Positions 8,594 through 18,395 are shown, numbered from the stretch's first letter. The stretch is 48,747 nt of DNA from Planctomycetota bacterium (GCA_029978905.1 JAPOIM010000026.1:1-48747), one strand, 5' to 3'. Notes: generated by a model from the sequence alone, not told the origin. A program made the numbers and translations.

Positions 8594-10531
8594 TCACCCC
8601 TCCTTGGGATCGGACATGCCCTGAGCAAGCCGCCGCTGGGCGACGATTTGCTCGAGTAATGCTGCCTCGGCGTCTGCGTCGAGGCTCTGTGTTTTGAGGA
8701 TCCGGCTCGTGCGGGCCGTCTCGCGACGCGCCTGTCGTACCCGCAGCGCTTCTTGCAGCTGCTGCAGTCGGTCGGGCGGAGCGATTCCTGTCCGCGCCGC
8801 CGCCGACTCGTCGACGTCTACCAACAGACTCTGAATCTCAGGATCAGGCAAGAGATCAAAGAGGCCGGCGAGTTCCACTCGCCCACACTCATCGTAGAGC
8901 TGCCGAGCCGCTTCGAGTACGGTCTTGCCAAACTGAGACCCCAGGTCGTCCGCGGGCACCTCACGAATCACAAGTCCCGCCCCGTCCGGCACGCTCACCA
9001 GCACTTCGAGCACTTCGCGATCCCACGGCGGCAGGGGCTCCCGCTTCTTTGCCGGTCGGCTGCGAACTGCTTCGTCGTCGTCGCGATCACCTCCGGCCTG
9101 CGAGAGGTCGCGAATTCTCGCTCGCAGGACGCCGCGATCGAGCCCGAACCGGCGCACGAGGCGAGCGATCACCTGATCTTCGCGCAGGCGAAACTGCGAC
9201 ACATCGCCACCGTGACGCGAGACAGCCGCCGAAGCACGGGCCACGGCCATCAGCACGCTTTCAACAGCCGCCAGGCAGGCGTTGTCACCGGCATCCGGAG
9301 GCAGCTGCTCGACCGCTTCGTCCAAACGGTAGTCGAGCGGGTCCACCGCCGCATCGACCACGGCCCGAAAGGCCTCTGCGCCCTCACCCTGCAACAGGTC
9401 GAACGGGTCCATGCCGCTGGGCAGACGGGCAATTCTGAGGTCGATCGGCTCCGCGAGCAGGAGATCGAGGACCTCGTTGGCCCGCCGCCTGCCGGCCGCA
9501 TCCCCGTCGAGCACAACCACCACACGATCCGCGTAGCGACGCAGGAGTTTGGCGTGCCGAGGGCCAAGGGCTGTTCCCAACACCGCCACCGTCTCAGCCA
9601 CCCCCGCCTGCCAGGCAGCAAGGCAGTCGGTGTATCCCTCCACCACGATCGCTCGGCGCGACGCCGCCATCGCTTGTCGCGCCACATCGAGGCCGTAGAG
9701 CGTGCTGCTCTTGGAAAAAAGAGGCGTTTCCGGCGAGTTGATGTACTTCGCAGGCGGATCTCGGCGAGGAGCCTCCGCCGCGGATGGCAACACGCGTCCG
9801 CCGAAGGCGATGCAGCGGCCCATCGCATCGCGAATCGGAAAAATCACGCGACCACGAAAGCGGTCGTAGTGGCCGCGGCCATCTGAGCGTTCCACTGAGA
9901 GCCCGGCTCGGAAGAGATCCTGAGGTCCGAGCCCGGCCTTGGAAGCCTGCGAGATCAACCAATCCCAACTCTCAGGGGCAAAACCAAGACCGGCGGCCTG
10001 GATCGTCTCCTGTGAAAGATGGCGGTCTCCAAGGTACGCCCGCGCCTCAGCCGCCTCGCTCGAAGACTCGAGGCAGCGGCGAAAACAGTCAGCTGCGAAG
10101 GAGAGCGTGCGGAGGATGTGGGCCTTCTCTGAGGTTTGCCCACCGCCACGCCGGGCCCCCAAATCGATACCGGCTCGAGCGGCGAGTTGCTCCAGAGCCT
10201 CTGGAAACTCGAGTCGCTCCATCCGCATCAGAAAGCTAAAGACATCACCGCCGACGTTGCAGACCCAGCATCGAAACGTCTGCCGCTCCGCGTTGACCTG
10301 CAAACTTGGACGAGAATCTTCATGCCACGGGCAAAGACCGACGAGATTGCGTCCTTGACGCCGCAGCGTCAGGTAACTGCCAACCAGGTCGGCGATGTCG
10401 GTGGCGTCGCGGACCTGCTCTTTGTGATCGTCGCGGAGGCGAGGCCCGGCAGACACGCCGCTCTCGAAGCCGCCGGCAGAAGGCCGACCGCCGCGATGCT
10501 CAAACGTTGCTGCCCGATCAGCGGATGACAT
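8594..10531 (-). CDS. dnaG: DNA primase DnaG
   Basis: DnaG makes the RNA primers for chromosomal replication. The 645-residue protein has the N-terminal CHC2 zinc finger ([13 protein letters not shown] then [11 protein letters not shown]), followed by the RNA-polymerase core ([22 protein letters not shown]). The TOPRIM fold has [12 protein letters not shown] with its acidic glutamate and [11 protein letters not shown] with the DxD-type metal site. The C-terminal DnaB-interacting region is divergent, as usual. About 25 residues precede the conserved core, so the exact start is less certain than the identity; no strong ribosome binding site is seen before ATG 10531. It is followed by rpoD. Confidence 0.95.
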   Translation of the reverse strand: MSSADRAATFEHRGGRPSAGGFESGVSAGPRLRDDHKEQVRDATDIADLVGSYLTLRRQGRNLVGLCPWHEDSRPSLQVNAERQTFRCWVCNVGGDVFSFLMRMERLEFPEALEQLAARAGIDLGARRGGGQTSEKAHILRTLSFAADCFRRCLESSSEAAEARAYLGDRHLSQETIQAAGLGFAPESWDWLISQASKAGLGPQDLFRAGLSVERSDGRGHYDRFRGRVIFPIRDAMGRCIAFGGRVLPSAAEAPRRDPPAKYINSPETPLFSKSSTLYGLDVARQAMAASRRAIVVEGYTDCLAAWQAGVAETVAVLGTALGPRHAKLLRRYADRVVVVLDGDAAGRRRANEVLDLLLAEPIDLRIARLPSGMDPFDLLQGEGAEAFRAVVDAAVDPLDYRLDEAVEQLPPDAGDNACLAAVESVLMAVARASAAVSRHGGDVSQFRLREDQVIARLVRRFGLDRGVLRARIRDLSQAGGDRDDDEAVRSRPAKKREPLPPWDREVLEVLVSVPDGAGLVIREVPADDLGSQFGKTVLEAARQLYDECGRVELAGLFDLLPDPEIQSLLVDVDESAAARTGIAPPDRLQQLQEALRVRQARRETARTSRILKTQSLDADAEAALLEQIVAQRRLAQGMSDPKEG

Positions 10532-10611
10532 GAGGCCTCGGTACCGATCACACGCACGCGATCACAGTTCGAACGAGGCCCCACGCTGCGGCCCCACCTG
10601 CGTGGCGTGGA

Positions 10612-10640
10612 AATCTATGACCGTTACAAAAACAGGTCAA
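10612..10640 (-). promoter_or_regulatory. Sigma-70-type promoter for dnaG-rpoD
   Basis: On the minus strand TTGACC (10635-10640; 5/6 match to the -35 consensus) and TAGATT (10612-10617; 4/6 to the -10) are exactly 17 bases apart. The predicted start of transcription near 10605 gives a leader of about 75 bases before dnaG. The surrounding 215-base gap between dnaG and the response-regulator gene holds no other recognisable feature. Confidence 0.55.
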
Positions 10641-10746
10641 TCTCAGGATTCTGGACAACACCCACGGGGCTTGCCCGTCCCCCACGAACCCCGCAGTGTC
10701 ACGCGCGCTGCGTCAAATTCCAGACAAATCGGTGCCTCTTGACCGT

Positions 10747-11298
10747 TCAGTTTGCCAGCAGACGGTCGACACTCTCAATCAGGCGATCCATCGCGAACGG
10801 CTTGCGAATGTAGTCGTCCACCCCGAGCATTTCCGCATAGGCTTTGTGGCGGCTGCCCTCGTTGGCGGTGATCATGATCACCCGCACCGGGACAGGTCGC
10901 GTGCGACGAAGTTTCTCGAGCACGAGGAAACCACTTCGCTTAGGCATCATCATGTCGAGCACCACGAGGTCTGGGTCCTCGGACTCCGCCATCACGAGGC
11001 CCTGATTCCCGTCCCTGGCGACGAGGATCTCGTAGCCACGCGATTCCAGCACGGTCCGCATCGATTCAACGATCTCTGCGTCGTCATCGACGAGCAGAAC
11101 TCGCTTGGTTGCGCGGGGGGCGGGTGCGGCGGCCTCAGCAGGTCCCACTGCCTCCGCAGGTCCCACTGCCACGACGGATTCTTCGCCGGCGGCATCATCG
11201 CTGCCTGTGGTGGCGGCCGCAGGATCTGCAGCCTTCGCGGACGTTTTTTTACCGGCGGCGCGTTTTCCTGCGGCCGTTGAACGCTTCGCTGTGGCCAT
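10747..11298 (-). CDS. Response regulator with Lys/Ala-rich N-terminal tail
   Basis: The C-terminal 120 residues form a single receiver domain: acidic pair in VLLVDDDAE, phospho-acceptor aspartate in DLVVLDMMMP, the switch threonine in VIMITANEG, and lysine in DDYIRKPF. There is no output domain. The first 60-65 residues are low complexity, first Lys/Ala-rich (ATAKRSTAAGKRAAGKKTS), then Ala/Glu-rich with two VGPAEA units encoded by an imperfect 18-base tandem repeat (15-base identical cores at 11138-11152 and 11156-11170). The start at 11298 has GAGGAG about five bases upstream. No histidine kinase is nearby. The basic tail could bind DNA or mediate localisation, but this is speculation. Confidence 0.85.
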   Translation of the reverse strand: MATAKRSTAAGKRAAGKKTSAKAADPAAATTGSDDAAGEESVVAVGPAEAVGPAEAAAPAPRATKRVLLVDDDAEIVESMRTVLESRGYEILVARDGNQGLVMAESEDPDLVVLDMMMPKRSGFLVLEKLRRTRPVPVRVIMITANEGSRHKAYAEMLGVDDYIRKPFAMDRLIESVDRLLAN

Positions 11299-11347
11299 GA
11301 TCTCCTCACAAGTACAACTGCGGCCTTTTGCCGCCGGGCCTACCTTT

Positions 11348-12124
11348 TCACAGACTATCACACGACCGTCGGTTGTACGCATCCACCCCCTGCGGAATCG
11401 CTGTCAGCCTTGCACACGCCGTGGCCACCACGATCCCGATGGCCGCTCCGGTCGCGACATCGCTGGGGTAATGAGCCGACGCAGCGATCCGCTGGAAGCA
11501 CGCCATCGCACCCACGCAGGCAAACAGCCATCGCCCGCGAGGGTACAAAGCCGCCAGCGTGCAGGCGAGCCCCGCCGCGACGGCGGAATGGCCTGAGGGA
11601 AAGCTGTGGAGATCCGACCCACCGAGCCCTGGCGGGGAGGCAAACGTGCCAAGCGTCGTCTGCACGGCCTCAAAATCCAGGGCCCGCGGCCGAACCCGGT
11701 CGACAAACAACTTGATGACGTCGGTCACGAGCCCGCCGCCGAAGCTGCCCGCCACAACGCCGGCGATCCGTCGCCACCCGTGCAACCGAGGATCAAGCAG
11801 CCAGGCCGCGACGAGGATGGTCGCCGCGCCGACGCCGTGGGCAAACGCCTCCGAGAGCATCACAGCCTTGCCGAGATCGCCCGGCAGCCGCGTGGTGGCA
11901 AACCACCGGGCGATCGCCACATCGAACGGGGCCACGGCGGCCCCGAGCAGCAGGAAACTCACCGCGAGCACCCAGGGAAACCAGGCGAGGCCTCCGCGCC
12001 CCCCTCCTGCCTCCGCACCGCTGTGCCCACGCTCAGCGCGCGGGGAGGGGCTCGGAGCGGGAGCCTGCCCCGCCGTGTGTTCGCCCCCGTCGGCGGTATC
12101 GCGCCGCTGCTGTGTGTCTGTCAT
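11348..12124 (-). CDS. PAP2-family membrane phosphatase
   Basis: Type 2 phosphatidic acid phosphatases hydrolyse lipid phosphates such as undecaprenyl or phosphatidyl phosphates at the membrane. The three signature blocks are present in the 258-residue protein: KLFVDRVRPRA, SFPSGHSAVAAG with the catalytic histidine, and ASAHYPSDVATGAAIG with the nucleophilic histidine and its aspartate. The N-terminal 45 residues are Gly/Pro/Ala-rich and cytoplasmic, followed by about five to six hydrophobic segments. The substrate cannot be told from sequence. It lies between the YifB gene (66 bases upstream) and the response regulator (49 bases downstream) on the same strand. Confidence 0.85.
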   Translation of the reverse strand: MTDTQQRRDTADGGEHTAGQAPAPSPSPRAERGHSGAEAGGGRGGLAWFPWVLAVSFLLLGAAVAPFDVAIARWFATTRLPGDLGKAVMLSEAFAHGVGAATILVAAWLLDPRLHGWRRIAGVVAGSFGGGLVTDVIKLFVDRVRPRALDFEAVQTTLGTFASPPGLGGSDLHSFPSGHSAVAAGLACTLAALYPRGRWLFACVGAMACFQRIAASAHYPSDVATGAAIGIVVATACARLTAIPQGVDAYNRRSCDSL

Positions 12125-12190
12125 AGACCGCATCCGTAGCATGCAAGCGTCCTGCTCGCCAACCCCGCCGTCACCAAGGCCCGCCCCTTT

Positions 12191-13822
12191 TCAGGCCCAG
12201 AGCGACCGATCGAGCAGGCGGTAGTTGATGGCTTCGCTGAGATGGGAAGGCCCGATTGGCGCGTCCACGTCGGCTTCGGCAGTGGCATCCAGGTCGGCCA
12301 CCGTTCTGGCAACGCGGAGGATGCGGTCGTGGGCGCGGGCCGAGAGCCCAAGGTCGCTCACCGCAGCCCGCAGCAGTTCGCTGGCGGCCGGGGCAAGCCG
12401 GCAGAACTGTCGGATCTGCCGAGCGTTCATGCGGGCATTGCACCGCACCGGCACGTGCTCACCAAGCCCATCCGCCGGCACCGTGCTCCCGCCTCCAGAC
12501 GACAGGGCTACCCCCTCGCCAGGCGCGTCGAGGCCAAAGCGGATCGCCTGCCGGGCCCTCGCTGCGAGCACTGCCTCACGCATCGCGGCACTCGACGTAC
12601 CAGGTCTGCTTCCCGCAAGATCGCGATAAGAGACCGCTGGCACCTCAAGCTGGATGTCAATGCGATCAAGCAGCGGCCCCGAAATCTTTCCCATGTACTT
12701 TTCGACCTGCGGTGCCGTGCACTGGCACGCTCTCCGCGGGTCGCCCCGGTAGCCGCACGGGCATGGATTGAACGCGGCGACAAGCATGAAGTCCGCCGGG
12801 AAGCGACTGCTCGACTTCGCGCGGCAGATCGTGACAGCCCCTTCTTCAAGCGGCTGACGCAACACTTCCAGCGTCCGTCGATTGAACTCTGGCAGCTCAT
12901 CCAAAAACAGGACGCCGTTGTGGGCGAGGCTGATCTCGCCCGGCATCGGCAAGGAACGCCCGCCCACGAGCCCGGGCTCGCTGATCGTGTGGTGCGGCGC
13001 CCGGAAGGGCCTCGTCGCCAGCAGTGGCTGCCCCGGTGAGAGCAGCCCCACCGCGCTGTAGATCCGCGTCGTTTCCACCGATTCGCCGGGCGAAAGCGGC
13101 GGAAGGATGGTCGGGAGTCGGCGGGCGAGCATCGTCTTCCCGCCACCGGGAGGCCCGAGCATGGCAACGTTGTGCCCACCCGCCGCTGCCACGAGCAGGG
13201 CCCGCTTCGCCGCCTCCTGACCACGCACATCGGCGAAGTCGACGTCGTAGTGCGCGAAGCGATCGAACCACTCGTCGAGTCGAGGCGGAGCAGGGGAGAG
13301 AGGAAGATCCCCAGAAAAAAAGCCGACCGCCTCGGCAAGCGTGGCCACCGGGATCACCTCCACGCCTTCCACCACCGCGGCCTCCACGGCACTCGCCGCC
13401 GGCATCACCACCCCCTTGAGTTGCCTCCGCTTCGCCGCAGCGATCGCCATCGAAAGAGCCCCTCGCGCCGGCCGTGTGCTCCCTTCCAGCGAAAGTTCAC
13501 CCACCACGGCGTAATCGTCAAACCGCTGCGACTCAAACTGCCCGCTGCCAGCCAGGATTCCAAGGGTGATGGGCAGATCAAACGTCGCCGCCTGCTTCGG
13601 CAACTCGGCGGGAGCAAGATTGACCACCACACGATCCTGGGGCCGCTGAAACCCCGAGTTGATCATTGCCCGTGCCACCCGATGGGTGCTCTCACGGATC
13701 GCTGCGTCGGGCAGCCCCACAAGCACCGTGGCGGGCAACGCACCACGCGACACGTCGACCTCCACATCCACCGGTACGGCCTCGATCCCGAGCATCGAAA
13801 ACGTCTGCAGTTTGGCAAGCAT
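12191..13822 (-). CDS. comM: YifB/ComM family Mg-chelatase-like AAA+ ATPase
   Basis: ComM proteins are hexameric AAA+ helicases that promote branch migration during natural transformation; many bacteria carry them without known competence. The 543 residues comprise the N-terminal Lon-protease-like fold (VDVEVDVSRGALPATVLVGLP), Walker A (MLGPPGGGKTMLARRLP), Walker B (NGVLFLDELPEF), and the Mg-chelatase block (FNPCPCGYRGDPRRAC). The C-terminal domain includes NARMNARQIRQFC and LGLSARAHDRILRVARTIAD-like sequence. The start MLAKLQTFSMLG at 13822 matches the usual family N-terminus; an upstream in-frame start at 13882 would add 20 atypical residues. It is divergent from the S9 peptidase gene. Confidence 0.9.
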   Translation of the reverse strand: MLAKLQTFSMLGIEAVPVDVEVDVSRGALPATVLVGLPDAAIRESTHRVARAMINSGFQRPQDRVVVNLAPAELPKQAATFDLPITLGILAGSGQFESQRFDDYAVVGELSLEGSTRPARGALSMAIAAAKRRQLKGVVMPAASAVEAAVVEGVEVIPVATLAEAVGFFSGDLPLSPAPPRLDEWFDRFAHYDVDFADVRGQEAAKRALLVAAAGGHNVAMLGPPGGGKTMLARRLPTILPPLSPGESVETTRIYSAVGLLSPGQPLLATRPFRAPHHTISEPGLVGGRSLPMPGEISLAHNGVLFLDELPEFNRRTLEVLRQPLEEGAVTICRAKSSSRFPADFMLVAAFNPCPCGYRGDPRRACQCTAPQVEKYMGKISGPLLDRIDIQLEVPAVSYRDLAGSRPGTSSAAMREAVLAARARQAIRFGLDAPGEGVALSSGGGSTVPADGLGEHVPVRCNARMNARQIRQFCRLAPAASELLRAAVSDLGLSARAHDRILRVARTVADLDATAEADVDAPIGPSHLSEAINYRLLDRSLWA

Positions 13823-13956
13823 CGGTCGCCCTCCAGCGTGTGCAACCCGGACGTCCCTGCCGCAGCCGGCCTTCGCGGCCACGCTGCAGGTGGACTACAT
13901 TGCGAGCGGCGAGCCACACACCGCTCGCGACGCCAGCACACCCGGGAAGTGTACGC

Positions 13957-16254
13957 ATGTATACACGCCAGTCAAGCACAGGGTTCGGGGACGTCGTCCG
14001 CGCCCGTGTCCCCCTCTGCCTCGCCCTGCTGATGGGGCTCGCCATCGCAACGCGGGCCGCCGCCCCCGCCTCAGGAGAAGATCCGCCCATGCCCCCATCG
14101 CCCGCTGCCGCCCCCTCGTCCGAAGACCCGCACCTGTGGCTTGAAGACGTGCTCGGCGAGAACGCTTTGGCGTGGGTCCGCGAACGCAACGCGCGGACGC
14201 TTGGCGAACTGGCCGAGGCCGACGCGTTCACCGACCTTGAGGCGTCGCTGCTGAAGATTCTGGACGACGACCAGCGGATCCCGACGGTCGTGCAACGCGG
14301 AGACCACTTCTACAACTTCTGGCGTGACAAAGAGCACCCGCGCGGTCTGTGGCGACGCACCACCCTCGATGAGTACCGCCAGGAAAGCCCCGCGTGGGAT
14401 GTGCTGCTCGATCTCGATGCCCTAGGAGTGGCCGAGGGAGAAAACTGGGTGTGGGCGGGCAGCATGGTGCTAAGGCCCGCCTACGAAAAAGCCCTCATCA
14501 AACTCTCCCGTGGCGGTGCGGACGCGTTTGTTGTGCGGGAGTTCGACCTCACGACGAGGCAGTTTGTGGAAGACGGCTTCCAGATCCCCGAGTCCAAAGG
14601 CTCCCTGAGCTGGATCGACGACGACCATCTGTTTGTCGCCTCTGACTTCGGCCCCGGTTCGATGACCGATTCCGGCTATCCCAGAACAGCCCGCCTGTGG
14701 AAGCGAGGAACGCCGCTGAGCGAGGCCCCGCAAGTCTTCGCAGGCAAGCCCGAAGACATGTCGGTGTCGGCCTTTCACGACGACTCGCCTGGCTATGAAC
14801 GGAACTATGTTCGCCGGGCTCCGTCCTTTTATGCCGACGAGATCTTTGCCCGAGAAGACGATGGCAGCTTGAGAAAACTCGACGTACCCGACTCAGCCTC
14901 GAAGGGCATCTTCCGTGGCCTAGTCGCCCTGGAACTCCGCGAGCCCTGGGAGCATGGCGACCGCACGTACCCGGCGGGAAGTCTGCTCCTGGGAGACCTG
15001 GAGTCGTTCCTGATGCCACCTGATGACACAACGGTGCCGGCAGACCAACGGCCCGTCGCAGTGGCGTTTGAACCGGATGATCGGCAAGCGCTCGCGAGCG
15101 TTACCTTCACGAAAAACGCGCTCGCGCTGACGATCTTGGCCGACGTCAAGAACCGCGTCGAAGTGGTTGACCTCCGCGGTTGCGCCACAGGCTCGGTGGC
15201 GGATCGCATCGCCATGATCCGGGAGCGGTGCGCCGCCTCCCGCGTGCTGTCGGCCGGCCCCGACATCGGCACCGTCAGCCTGGCTGCGGTGGATGCCGAT
15301 CTTTCCGATGAGGTGTTCGTGACCACCACCGGGTTTCTTGAGCCGACGACGCTCGCGCTCGGCTCCCTGGCGACCCCTGACGTTCCGGCAGAGCCACTCA
15401 AGCAACTTCCGAGTTTCTTTGAGACCGCTGGCCTCACCGTGCAGCAGCACTTCGCGATCAGCGACGATGGCACGCGTGTGCCCTATTTCCTCATCGGGCC
15501 AGCCGATCGCTTCACGAACACGTCGGCCGAGCACCCCCACCCCGGCCCGACCGTCCTCTACGGCTACGGCGGTTTTGAGATCTCGCTGGTGCCGCGGTAC
15601 GACCCACTCGTGGGGAAAGCGTGGCTGGAGAAGGGTGGCGTGTATGCGATCGCCAACATCCGAGGCGGTGGTGAGTATGGCCCAAGGTGGCACCAAGCAG
15701 CCCTCAAAGCCAATCGACATCGCGCCTACGAAGACTGCGCTGCGGTGGCTCGCGACCTCGTCACGCGAGGCATCACCACGCCCAGCCAACTGGCCGTAAA
15801 GGGAGGCTCCAACGGCGGCCTCCTCGTGGGCAACATGCTCACCAGGTATCCAGACCTCTTCGCAGCAATCGTCTGCCAGGTGCCGTTGCTCGACATGCAG
15901 CGTTACAGCCAGTTGCTCGCAGGTGCTTCCTGGATGCAGGAGTATGGTGATCCCGACAAGCCGGAAGAGTGGGCATTTCTCAAAACCTTCTCGCCGTACC
16001 ACAACGTGCAGCCGAAGGCGCCTAACGGTGGTGCCTACCCAATCACGCTCCTGCTCACCTCAACCCGTGACGATCGAGTCCATCCTGGCCACGCGCGGAA
16101 GATGATGGCTCGACTCGAATCGTTTGGCCACCCAGCGCTCTACTACGAGAACATCGAAGGGGGCCACGGCGGTGCGGCCACCAACGAGCAGCAAGCCTTC
16201 ATGCAATCCCTTGCCTGGACCTTTCTCGCGTCGCGACTGGGGCTGGCTCCGTAG
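13957..16254 (+). CDS. Secreted prolyl oligopeptidase-family (S9) serine peptidase
   Basis: Prolyl oligopeptidases cleave short peptides after proline using an alpha/beta-hydrolase domain gated by a beta-propeller. The 765-residue product has a hydrophobic signal segment (LCLALLMGLAIATRAAA), a propeller domain beginning with the conserved FYNFWRDKEHPRGLWRRT, and a C-terminal hydrolase domain. The catalytic serine is in GGSNGGLL, the aspartate in STRDDRVHP and the histidine in IEGGHGG. ATG 13957 places the hydrophobic core about 20 residues in; 14032 is a possible alternative start. Export suggests peptide scavenging in the periplasm-like space. Its stop is five bases from that of the convergent sigma-factor gene. 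Confidence 0.92.
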   Translation: MYTRQSSTGFGDVVRARVPLCLALLMGLAIATRAAAPASGEDPPMPPSPAAAPSSEDPHLWLEDVLGENALAWVRERNARTLGELAEADAFTDLEASLLKILDDDQRIPTVVQRGDHFYNFWRDKEHPRGLWRRTTLDEYRQESPAWDVLLDLDALGVAEGENWVWAGSMVLRPAYEKALIKLSRGGADAFVVREFDLTTRQFVEDGFQIPESKGSLSWIDDDHLFVASDFGPGSMTDSGYPRTARLWKRGTPLSEAPQVFAGKPEDMSVSAFHDDSPGYERNYVRRAPSFYADEIFAREDDGSLRKLDVPDSASKGIFRGLVALELREPWEHGDRTYPAGSLLLGDLESFLMPPDDTTVPADQRPVAVAFEPDDRQALASVTFTKNALALTILADVKNRVEVVDLRGCATGSVADRIAMIRERCAASRVLSAGPDIGTVSLAAVDADLSDEVFVTTTGFLEPTTLALGSLATPDVPAEPLKQLPSFFETAGLTVQQHFAISDDGTRVPYFLIGPADRFTNTSAEHPHPGPTVLYGYGGFEISLVPRYDPLVGKAWLEKGGVYAIANIRGGGEYGPRWHQAALKANRHRAYEDCAAVARDLVTRGITTPSQLAVKGGSNGGLLVGNMLTRYPDLFAAIVCQVPLLDMQRYSQLLAGASWMQEYGDPDKPEEWAFLKTFSPYHNVQPKAPNGGAYPITLLLTSTRDDRVHPGHARKMMARLESFGHPALYYENIEGGHGGAATNEQQAFMQSLAWTFLASRLGLAP

Positions 16255-16259
16255 TCGGC

Positions 16260-16925
16260 CTACGATTCCGGATTGTGCCCATCGAGCGCGGCCTTGATCG
16301 CGAGCCTGGCCTCCCGCCACCGCGACTTGACCGTTCGCGTCGAGCAGCCAATTACAGTGGCCGCCGTTTCCTGACTCGCTCCCATGTACCACACGAGGTC
16401 AAACACTTCGCGTGCCTCGGGCGACAGGCTTTCGACCGCATCATGAAACGCCGACCACCGGTCCAACGGCTCCTGCCGCCCCGCAGCCTGATCAACGGCG
16501 TGCTGCATTCTCCCTGAGTCGTCTTCACCGATCACATTCGTGCCATGGTTGGCCTCGTAGGCCCCTTGGCTCGTGTAGCGGCGGGCGAGGTCAATCAGTT
16601 CCCGATGCATCTGCGTGCCCGCGAGGGCCAACAGCCCGCGTGCCGACTCCGGCTGCGTGTCGGCCAGTGCGCGATGAAGCCGCATTGCGGCCGCCTGAAA
16701 AAGATCGTCGGTGTCGTTCCAGCGGCGGACGCGGGGGTAGCGGGCAAGCATCCGGTGGGCGAGGTGGTGCAACCTGTCGCCAAGCAACTCAAACACCCAC
16801 TCGCGGGCGTCGAGATTGCCGCTCGCGATCTCCTCCAAGCAGCTGGCGATATTCTCCGCGAGCACGGCGGAGTCGCTCTCCCGCCGTCGACTGCCGCTTC
16901 CCGTGGTTGAGTCGTCCTGTTTCAT
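16260..16925 (-). CDS. ECF-like RNA polymerase sigma factor
   Basis: This 221-residue protein has sigma-70 region 2 (WNDTDDLFQAAAMRLHRAL) and region 4 (LSPEAREVFDLVWYMGASQ then TVIGCSTRTVKSRWREARL) separated by a linker, and lacks regions 1 and 3, as in extracytoplasmic-function sigma factors. Planctomycetes encode many of these. No membrane anti-sigma gene is adjacent. The ATG at 16925 is preferred to an in-frame TTG at 16961. The divergent neighbour is a 119-residue protein of unknown function, which makes it a candidate target or partner. The promoter it recognises cannot be inferred here. Confidence 0.85.
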   Translation of the reverse strand: MKQDDSTTGSGSRRRESDSAVLAENIASCLEEIASGNLDAREWVFELLGDRLHHLAHRMLARYPRVRRWNDTDDLFQAAAMRLHRALADTQPESARGLLALAGTQMHRELIDLARRYTSQGAYEANHGTNVIGEDDSGRMQHAVDQAAGRQEPLDRWSAFHDAVESLSPEAREVFDLVWYMGASQETAATVIGCSTRTVKSRWREARLAIKAALDGHNPES

Positions 16926-17038
16926 CACGTTGTGAATACGCGTTTCTTGCGGAAAAAACAACGCTTCGAAAAAACTTTCCCCTTCTCGCCCCTTTTTTCG
17001 CCTACCTCCTTAGGAGCCATCGAATTGGGGATTTGATC

Positions 17039-17398
17039 ATGGGAAGCAACGCCTGGTCGCCGTGTGAAGTCTACGGCCCTCATCCGTCTCAGGACGTCGA
17101 TGCGGGATCCTTCGGCAGTTGTGCTGCGTTCGATCCCTGCGACACCTTTGAGGCATCAGATCGCTCATGCGCGTGGCCGCCAGAATCGGCGACCGCGTTC
17201 GCGGCTCTCCTGGGGCTCTCTGGCCAAGAGCACGACGCCTCGCGGATCATCATGGCCGCACGCGTTCGCCTCCAGCTCATCCGTCGCGCGTATGGTCTGC
17301 GGGAGAGTCGCAGGCGGGCACAGCAAATCAAGCAAGCCCGCGACGCCCTCCTCATAACCGCCGTGGCAGCCTCTCCCGCGTCGCGGTTTGCCCGGTAA
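17039..17398 (+). CDS. Small hypothetical protein with DnaJ-like helical region
   Basis: The 119-residue product has a Cys-, Ser- and Asp-containing N-terminal half with no recognised motif and a helical, Arg-rich second half (about residues 65-108). That half runs LLGLSGQEHD, then AARVRLQLIRRAYG, then IKQARDALL. The spacing resembles J-domain-like modules seen in planctomycete proteins, but the diagnostic HPD tripeptide is absent. It is divergent from the ECF-like sigma gene with a 113-base AT-richer gap. The ribosome binding site is poor: TAGGAG is about 20 bases upstream. Coding status is likely but not certain. Confidence 0.55.
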   Translation: MGSNAWSPCEVYGPHPSQDVDAGSFGSCAAFDPCDTFEASDRSCAWPPESATAFAALLGLSGQEHDASRIIMAARVRLQLIRRAYGLRESRRRAQQIKQARDALLITAVAASPASRFAR

Positions 17399-17609
17399 GC
17401 GTCGCTGAGGTGCGCTGGATTCGGCGATTGCGTCGGCAGGGAGCGTCATTGCCAGTCGGTGCTGCATCTCTCTACCTTCCCCTGCACGTTAGGGGAATCG
17501 TCTGCGTTCCAGGCAACGATCGGCTAGACAGCGGCCCCCTCTCTGCGGGAAACTCTCTGTGAGGTTTTCAGGCGCACGCGACTGTTCTTGCGACGAGGAA
17601 GGGGCCGGC
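17399..17609 (+). other. Gene-free gap
   Basis: I see no convincing gene in these 211 bases. They presumably hold the promoter of the DUF1080 gene; a short GAGGAAGGGG just before 17610 is its ribosome binding site. Confidence 0.5.
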
Positions 17610-18395
17610 ATGCATGCCATCAACGTTCGGCGACGACAGGGGGCACAGCGCTCCGAGCACCGTCCATCACGTGGGCGTTGTGCCACACGGCGCGCCTTCC
17701 TGCTTTGCGTGGGAGCGTTGGTGATCACACTCGCCGCAAACCCACTCTTCCTCCCGTTGAGCCAGGCAGCTGAGCCTGCCGGCGCAGAGCAGACGAGCCC
17801 GCGTGAGCACGTCGACGGCTGGCTGCCCTTGTTTGATGGCACCACACTCGCTGGCTGGGAGTCGACACCGTTTGGTGGGGAGGGACAGGTCACCGTCGAG
17901 AAGGGCGTCATCCGGCTTGAACGCGGCTCCGAACTCAGCGGCATCACCTGGCAGAAAGACTTCCCCAAGGAAGGCTACGCGATCACCCTCGAAGCGAGCC
18001 GTGTCGACGGCTATGACTTCTTCTGCGGCCTCACATTCCCGATCGCCGAGGAGCCGTGCAGTTTTATCGTCGGCGGTTGGGGCGGCGGAGTCGTAGGGCT
18101 CTCCAGCATTGATGGCGCAGATGCCGCACACAACGACACCACCGAATGGAAAGAGTTTAAAACCGGGCAGTGGTATCGCATCACTGTCGAAGTCGGCAAA
18201 GAAAAGATTCGCTGCTGGATCGATGATGAGCTGCTGGTGGACCAGCCGCGCGGCGACCATGAGTTTTCCATCCGCCCTGAGGTCTTTCTCTCGAAGCCCC
18301 TGGGGCTTTCCTGCTACGGAACCGTTGCCGCGTTTCGGGATCTCCGCTATCGGCTGCTCGACGCCGACACCGCTGCCGACCAAACGCCGCAGTAA
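17610..18395 (+). CDS. Secreted DUF1080 (3-keto-disaccharide hydrolase-like) protein
   Basis: DUF1080 domains form a concanavalin-like beta sandwich; some members hydrolyse 3-keto-glycosides, others only bind. The 261-residue protein has a twin-arginine-like start (ATRRAFLLCVGALVI) leading into a signal segment. The domain opens with DGWLPLFDGTTLAGWE, the family hallmark, and continues with ITLEASRVDGYDFFCGLTFP, TGQWYRITVEV and the closing LSCYGTVAAFRDLRYR. The start at 17610 has a GAGGAAGGGG ribosome binding site; 17559 is an alternative start. Such proteins are greatly expanded in planctomycetes and usually linked to polysaccharide use. Its substrate is unknown. Confidence 0.8.
   Translation: MHAINVRRRQGAQRSEHRPSRGRCATRRAFLLCVGALVITLAANPLFLPLSQAAEPAGAEQTSPREHVDGWLPLFDGTTLAGWESTPFGGEGQVTVEKGVIRLERGSELSGITWQKDFPKEGYAITLEASRVDGYDFFCGLTFPIAEEPCSFIVGGWGGGVVGLSSIDGADAAHNDTTEWKEFKTGQWYRITVEVGKEKIRCWIDDELLVDQPRGDHEFSIRPEVFLSKPLGLSCYGTVAAFRDLRYRLLDADTAADQTPQ

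Noticed and set aside
8508..8597. GTG start of rpoD overlapping the dnaG stop
   Set aside because: The AGGAGG lies only about a base before the GTG, and the 30 extra residues are unlike other sigma factors; the internal ATG at 8507 has a well-placed AAGGAG.
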